Part shown: positions 33,627-36,539 of the stretch, piece after piece
Position numbering within the stretch: position 1 is the first letter of the stretch
Layout of the letters: each line of letters begins with the position of its first letter
Assembly (NCBI GenBank): GCA_903930225.1
Contig: CAIYXV010000021.1
Span: 1 to 36,539, forward strand
DNA from: an uncultured bacterium
GTDB taxonomy: Bacteria > Margulisbacteria > WOR-1 > XYC2-FULL-46-14 > WPAF01
DNA length: 36,539 bases
Direction: 5' to 3'
The notes under the pieces: generated by a model
The model's database searches: none
What the model saw: only the letters and a program-made list of their open reading frames with translations
What the model was told of the DNA's origin: nothing
Program-made: the position numbers and the translations under genes

Positions 33627-35018
33627 CTAAAAATACAGGTCCCTTTTTCCCGCTTCGATATCCTGAAGCTTTTTAGTAGTATTTTCCTTCACGCGGTTAT
33701 CTTTTATATCTTTTAAGTGCGAGGCGATCACCTGATATCCGAGCTTTTTTAGGCCGTCATCCGCGTAATCCATCAGGTATTCCTTGAACGTGAGCAGTGA
33801 ATTGGGCAGGCAGTACCGGCCGATTAGCCCTGGTTTGGCCAGGTCCATGAAATCTTTTCCGACCCTTCCCAGCCGGTAGCAGGCGGTGCAGAAGCTGGGG
33901 CTGTATCCCATTTTAGAGATATCCTTTATCACATCCTTCAGCGAGCGGTTGTCGTTTATGGAGAACTGGCCCGACACCTTTTTTTTATTGAGAGACCTTT
34001 TATAACCTCCGGGAACGGTCGACGAGCCCGCGCTGATCTGGGAAATGCCCAGTCCTATCACCTCGTTCCGCATTTTTGCCGATTCGCGGGTAGAAAGTAT
34101 AAGCCCGGTATATGGGACAGCAAGACGAAGGATCGCTACCAGTTTCTTGAATTCAAGATCAGACACAGGGTGGGGGATGTGACTGGTAAGAGGAGTATTG
34201 CCTGCCGGTTCGATCCGGGGTACAGAGATTGTATGCGGGCCGACGCCAAACTCTTTTTCAAGTTCCAGAGCATGGTAGAGCATGGCTAAAACTTCGAAGC
34301 GGTGGTCGGCTAGCCCGAACAGCGCGCCAATGCCGCAATCGTCTATCCCGCCTTCCATGGCGCGGTGCATCGCGTAAAGATGGTAGATATAATCCGACTT
34401 GGGACCGGAAAGATGCATTTTCTTATACATGCCGGGATGATAAGTTTCCTGGAAAAGCTGATAGGTGCCGATCTTAAGCTTTTTGAGCCGCTTAAAATGG
34501 GGGACCGACATGGCCGCCACGTTCACGTTAAGCCGCCGGATCTCCCCGTTTCCAGATTTTGTCGCGTAGATCGCGGGGATCACTTTTTCGAGATGGTCTA
34601 TCCGCGAGGCCAGGGGGTCTTCTCCCGCTTCAAGCAATATCCGTTTGTGGCCCTGTTTTTCAAGGATTATAACTTCTTCTTTTATCTCTTTTATCGTCAG
34701 CCGCTTGCGTTTAAGCTCTTTGTTAGCACAGCGAAAGCCGCAATAAAGGCAGTTGTTGACGCAGAAATTCGTAATGTAAAGCGGGGCAAAGATCACCAGG
34801 CGCTTGCCGTAGATGATCTCTTTTACTTTTTTGGCGACGGAAAAAAGATTGTTTATCGTTTCCCGGTCATTCAGGTTTAGGAGTATAGCTACTTCTTCCG
34901 GAGCTAATCCTTTAAGACGCAGTGAAGCGTTAATGATGGATCTGGCGGCCGTTTTGGGAGCATCCATCGTCTTTTTAAGCAGAAGATCTATCTTATTTGC
35001 GTCAATGAAAGGTTTCAT
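33627..35018 (-). CDS. hydG: [FeFe] hydrogenase H-cluster radical SAM maturase HydG
   Basis: Radical SAM CVNNCLYCGF (CX3CX2C) and C-terminal CTACYRLGRVGKDFMDLAKPGLIGRYC, an exact CX2CX22C motif. Confidence 0.93.
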   Translation of the reverse strand: MKPFIDANKIDLLLKKTMDAPKTAARSIINASLRLKGLAPEEVAILLNLNDRETINNLFSVAKKVKEIIYGKRLVIFAPLYITNFCVNNCLYCGFRCANKELKRKRLTIKEIKEEVIILEKQGHKRILLEAGEDPLASRIDHLEKVIPAIYATKSGNGEIRRLNVNVAAMSVPHFKRLKKLKIGTYQLFQETYHPGMYKKMHLSGPKSDYIYHLYAMHRAMEGGIDDCGIGALFGLADHRFEVLAMLYHALELEKEFGVGPHTISVPRIEPAGNTPLTSHIPHPVSDLEFKKLVAILRLAVPYTGLILSTRESAKMRNEVIGLGISQISAGSSTVPGGYKRSLNKKKVSGQFSINDNRSLKDVIKDISKMGYSPSFCTACYRLGRVGKDFMDLAKPGLIGRYCLPNSLLTFKEYLMDYADDGLKKLGYQVIASHLKDIKDNRVKENTTKKLQDIEAGKRDLYF

Positions 35019-35062
35019 CTGTACTGACCAGGGCGAGGGATTAAATCTCGCGAGGTGAAGAT

Positions 35063-35091
35063 ATTATATCATTTATTCAAGACCGCTTCAA
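35063..35091 (-). promoter_or_regulatory. Promoter TTGAAG-17-TATAAT (extended -10 TGATATAAT) for hydG
   Basis: On minus strand TTGAAG (35091-35086), 17-nt spacer, TATAAT (35068-35063). Confidence 0.65.
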
Positions 35092-35111
35092 ATCACGCGG
35101 ATTATAGGATC

Positions 35112-36350
35112 TTATAACGGAAGCTGATGATACATAACTGCCGTATTTGTCAGGGTTAATGTAGTATTGCTGGCAATTGTATCCAGAGTCGTGATATCGA
35201 GATATATGTTCAAACCGGCCGTTGCCCTGATCGGGATGGGGAGAGTATAGACGAATGGACCATTGGAAGCGTTATAGGCATCATACGGATAAACAAATTC
35301 CGCCAACTCGGTCCCGGTCGTAGGCGAGGACCCGACGTGTATTTTAACGAATAAATTATGGGCCGGAGAGCCGCCGGCGCCGTAACTTACGGCCATTTGC
35401 GCTATGATCGAAGTGATTATGGAATCATTGCCGGAAGGCAGGGCTCCCATATTAACGTGAGCGGTGACTCCGTAGGCGATACTGCCCGGGGAAGCCGATA
35501 ATTTTGTTAGCGCTAAACTTGGACTGGTGGTGTAGGCCGGATCGATCTCGATCCATTTGGTATTGTCATAATAATTAAGGCGATTGGTCGTGCCATTGTA
35601 ATAGATCTTTCCGGCGACGGGGGTGGGAGCGCCCATCGCTGCTAATTTTAGATCGCCGCTGACTTCAAGCGTGGAAATGGGATTTGTGGTCCCGATCCCT
35701 ACATTATCGGTATTGCCGTCAACCGTGATCGCAGTTAGCCATAACAAGTCGTTAAACAATGCAAAATCATTGTATGAACCGGTGCCAAAGTTTACGGTTG
35801 TTAGTTCCCATTGATTAACTCCGTTGTGGTGGAGGGAAACCCCTGAATTATTTGCCGCTCCGATATTGTCAACTACCAAACGGGTGGCTGTACTGCTGCT
35901 GCTTTTAAATCTGCCCACATTGTAATCGGAACCCCCATCAACATCGAGTTTGACCGATGGTTCGCCGGATCCGACGCCAACATAGTTCGAAATAGTTTCC
36001 AACGTTACTTTATTAGTACCCTTAAGCCATCCACCTCCGGCAGAAACAACCGCCCAATTGGCATTAGCAATGCCGCCGACCAGCCGATAAGCGGTCGCTT
36101 CGGTGGTAACATAGCACATCATGCCGATGACCCGTCTTGCAGCTGTAATTGCGTCTCTTTCAGTAGAATTTGCTACTATCTTGTAGCCGCCGTTTATCTC
36201 GTCCTCATAAGCGGTGGGGAAAGTATTGACACTGTCGCCGACCGTTACCGGAGCCGAGACAATCGTCCCGGTGCGCACGCTGGCGTAAGCTGGCGACAGG
36301 GAAAGCAGGACTACCGCCAACAATAAAGTTATCTTCAGTTGATCTTTCAT
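35112..36350 (-). CDS. Secreted structural/tail-fiber-like protein
   Basis: Signal peptide; VGVGSGEPSVKLDVDGG and NVGIGTTNPISTLEVSGDLKL motifs typical of tail-fiber/adhesin-like repeats. Confidence 0.6.
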   Translation of the reverse strand: MKDQLKITLLLAVVLLSLSPAYASVRTGTIVSAPVTVGDSVNTFPTAYEDEINGGYKIVANSTERDAITAARRVIGMMCYVTTEATAYRLVGGIANANWAVVSAGGGWLKGTNKVTLETISNYVGVGSGEPSVKLDVDGGSDYNVGRFKSSSSTATRLVVDNIGAANNSGVSLHHNGVNQWELTTVNFGTGSYNDFALFNDLLWLTAITVDGNTDNVGIGTTNPISTLEVSGDLKLAAMGAPTPVAGKIYYNGTTNRLNYYDNTKWIEIDPAYTTSPSLALTKLSASPGSIAYGVTAHVNMGALPSGNDSIITSIIAQMAVSYGAGGSPAHNLFVKIHVGSSPTTGTELAEFVYPYDAYNASNGPFVYTLPIPIRATAGLNIYLDITTLDTIASNTTLTLTNTAVMYHQLPL

Positions 36351-36362
36351 TTTCCTCTCTCC

Positions 36363-36539
36363 TTAATTGACCACGACATTGTAGCTTCCGGTCAGCAGAT
36401 TGTTGGTCCGGTAAACATTATATGAAGATGTATTGCCCGAAGAATTGGTATGGCTTTGCACTGATAAGGTCCAGTCGGTGCTAGGCAGTCCGTTGACGGT
36501 AAAGGTCGCGGCTCCCCAGGCCGCCGGATAAGCGATATA
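36363..36539 (-). CDS. C-terminal fragment of a second secreted/surface protein (5' cut by window edge)
   Basis: Minus-strand reading YIAYPAAWGAATFTVNGLPSTDWTLSVQSHTNSSGNTSSYNVYRTNNLLTGSYNVVVN*. Confidence 0.6.
   Translation of the reverse strand, partial: YIAYPAAWGAATFTVNGLPSTDWTLSVQSHTNSSGNTSSYNVYRTNNLLTGSYNVVVN

Overview
The window is 36.5 kb of bacterial DNA with dense, mostly operonic genes. The gene set and the dispersed repeats (e.g. an in-frame 'RACRQAG' palindrome) resemble genomes of uncultivated anaerobic lineages such as the WOR-1/Saganbacteria-Margulisbacteria group. That placement is inference; there is no marker gene to confirm it. The left part (1-19.8 kb) holds an argB 3' end, a SagB-type nitroreductase, a cluster of four small secreted/C-terminally anchored paralogs, a ferritin-like/VIT1 membrane protein, an MFS transporter, an acyltransferase and an APC permease. 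It also holds a lipase-glycerol kinase-FAD dehydrogenase-DUF1667 operon, YjbQ, a C39-like peptidase, a methyltransferase and an M13 peptidase lipoprotein. The right part (19.9-35.0 kb) is the highlight. A composite membrane-bound group 4-type [NiFe] hydrogenase operon contains sulfhydrogenase beta/gamma-like subunits, a NuoG/FdhA-like protein without the usual Cys/Sec ligand, a poly-ferredoxin, a TPR protein, a NuoH/B/C/D-like core with Ni-binding cysteines, two antiporter-like subunits, a putative NuoJ-K fusion, a NuoI-like ferredoxin and HypA. It is bracketed by two radical SAM proteins of the [FeFe]-hydrogenase H-cluster maturation families: HydE, fused at its N-terminus to a HypC ([NiFe] maturation) domain, and HydG. 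No HydA or HydF is in the window. Other notable signals are tandem terminator-like hairpins showing an empty/filled site for a ~33-bp repeat, MITE-like inverted repeats, apparently leaderless promoters and two microproteins absent from the ORF track.
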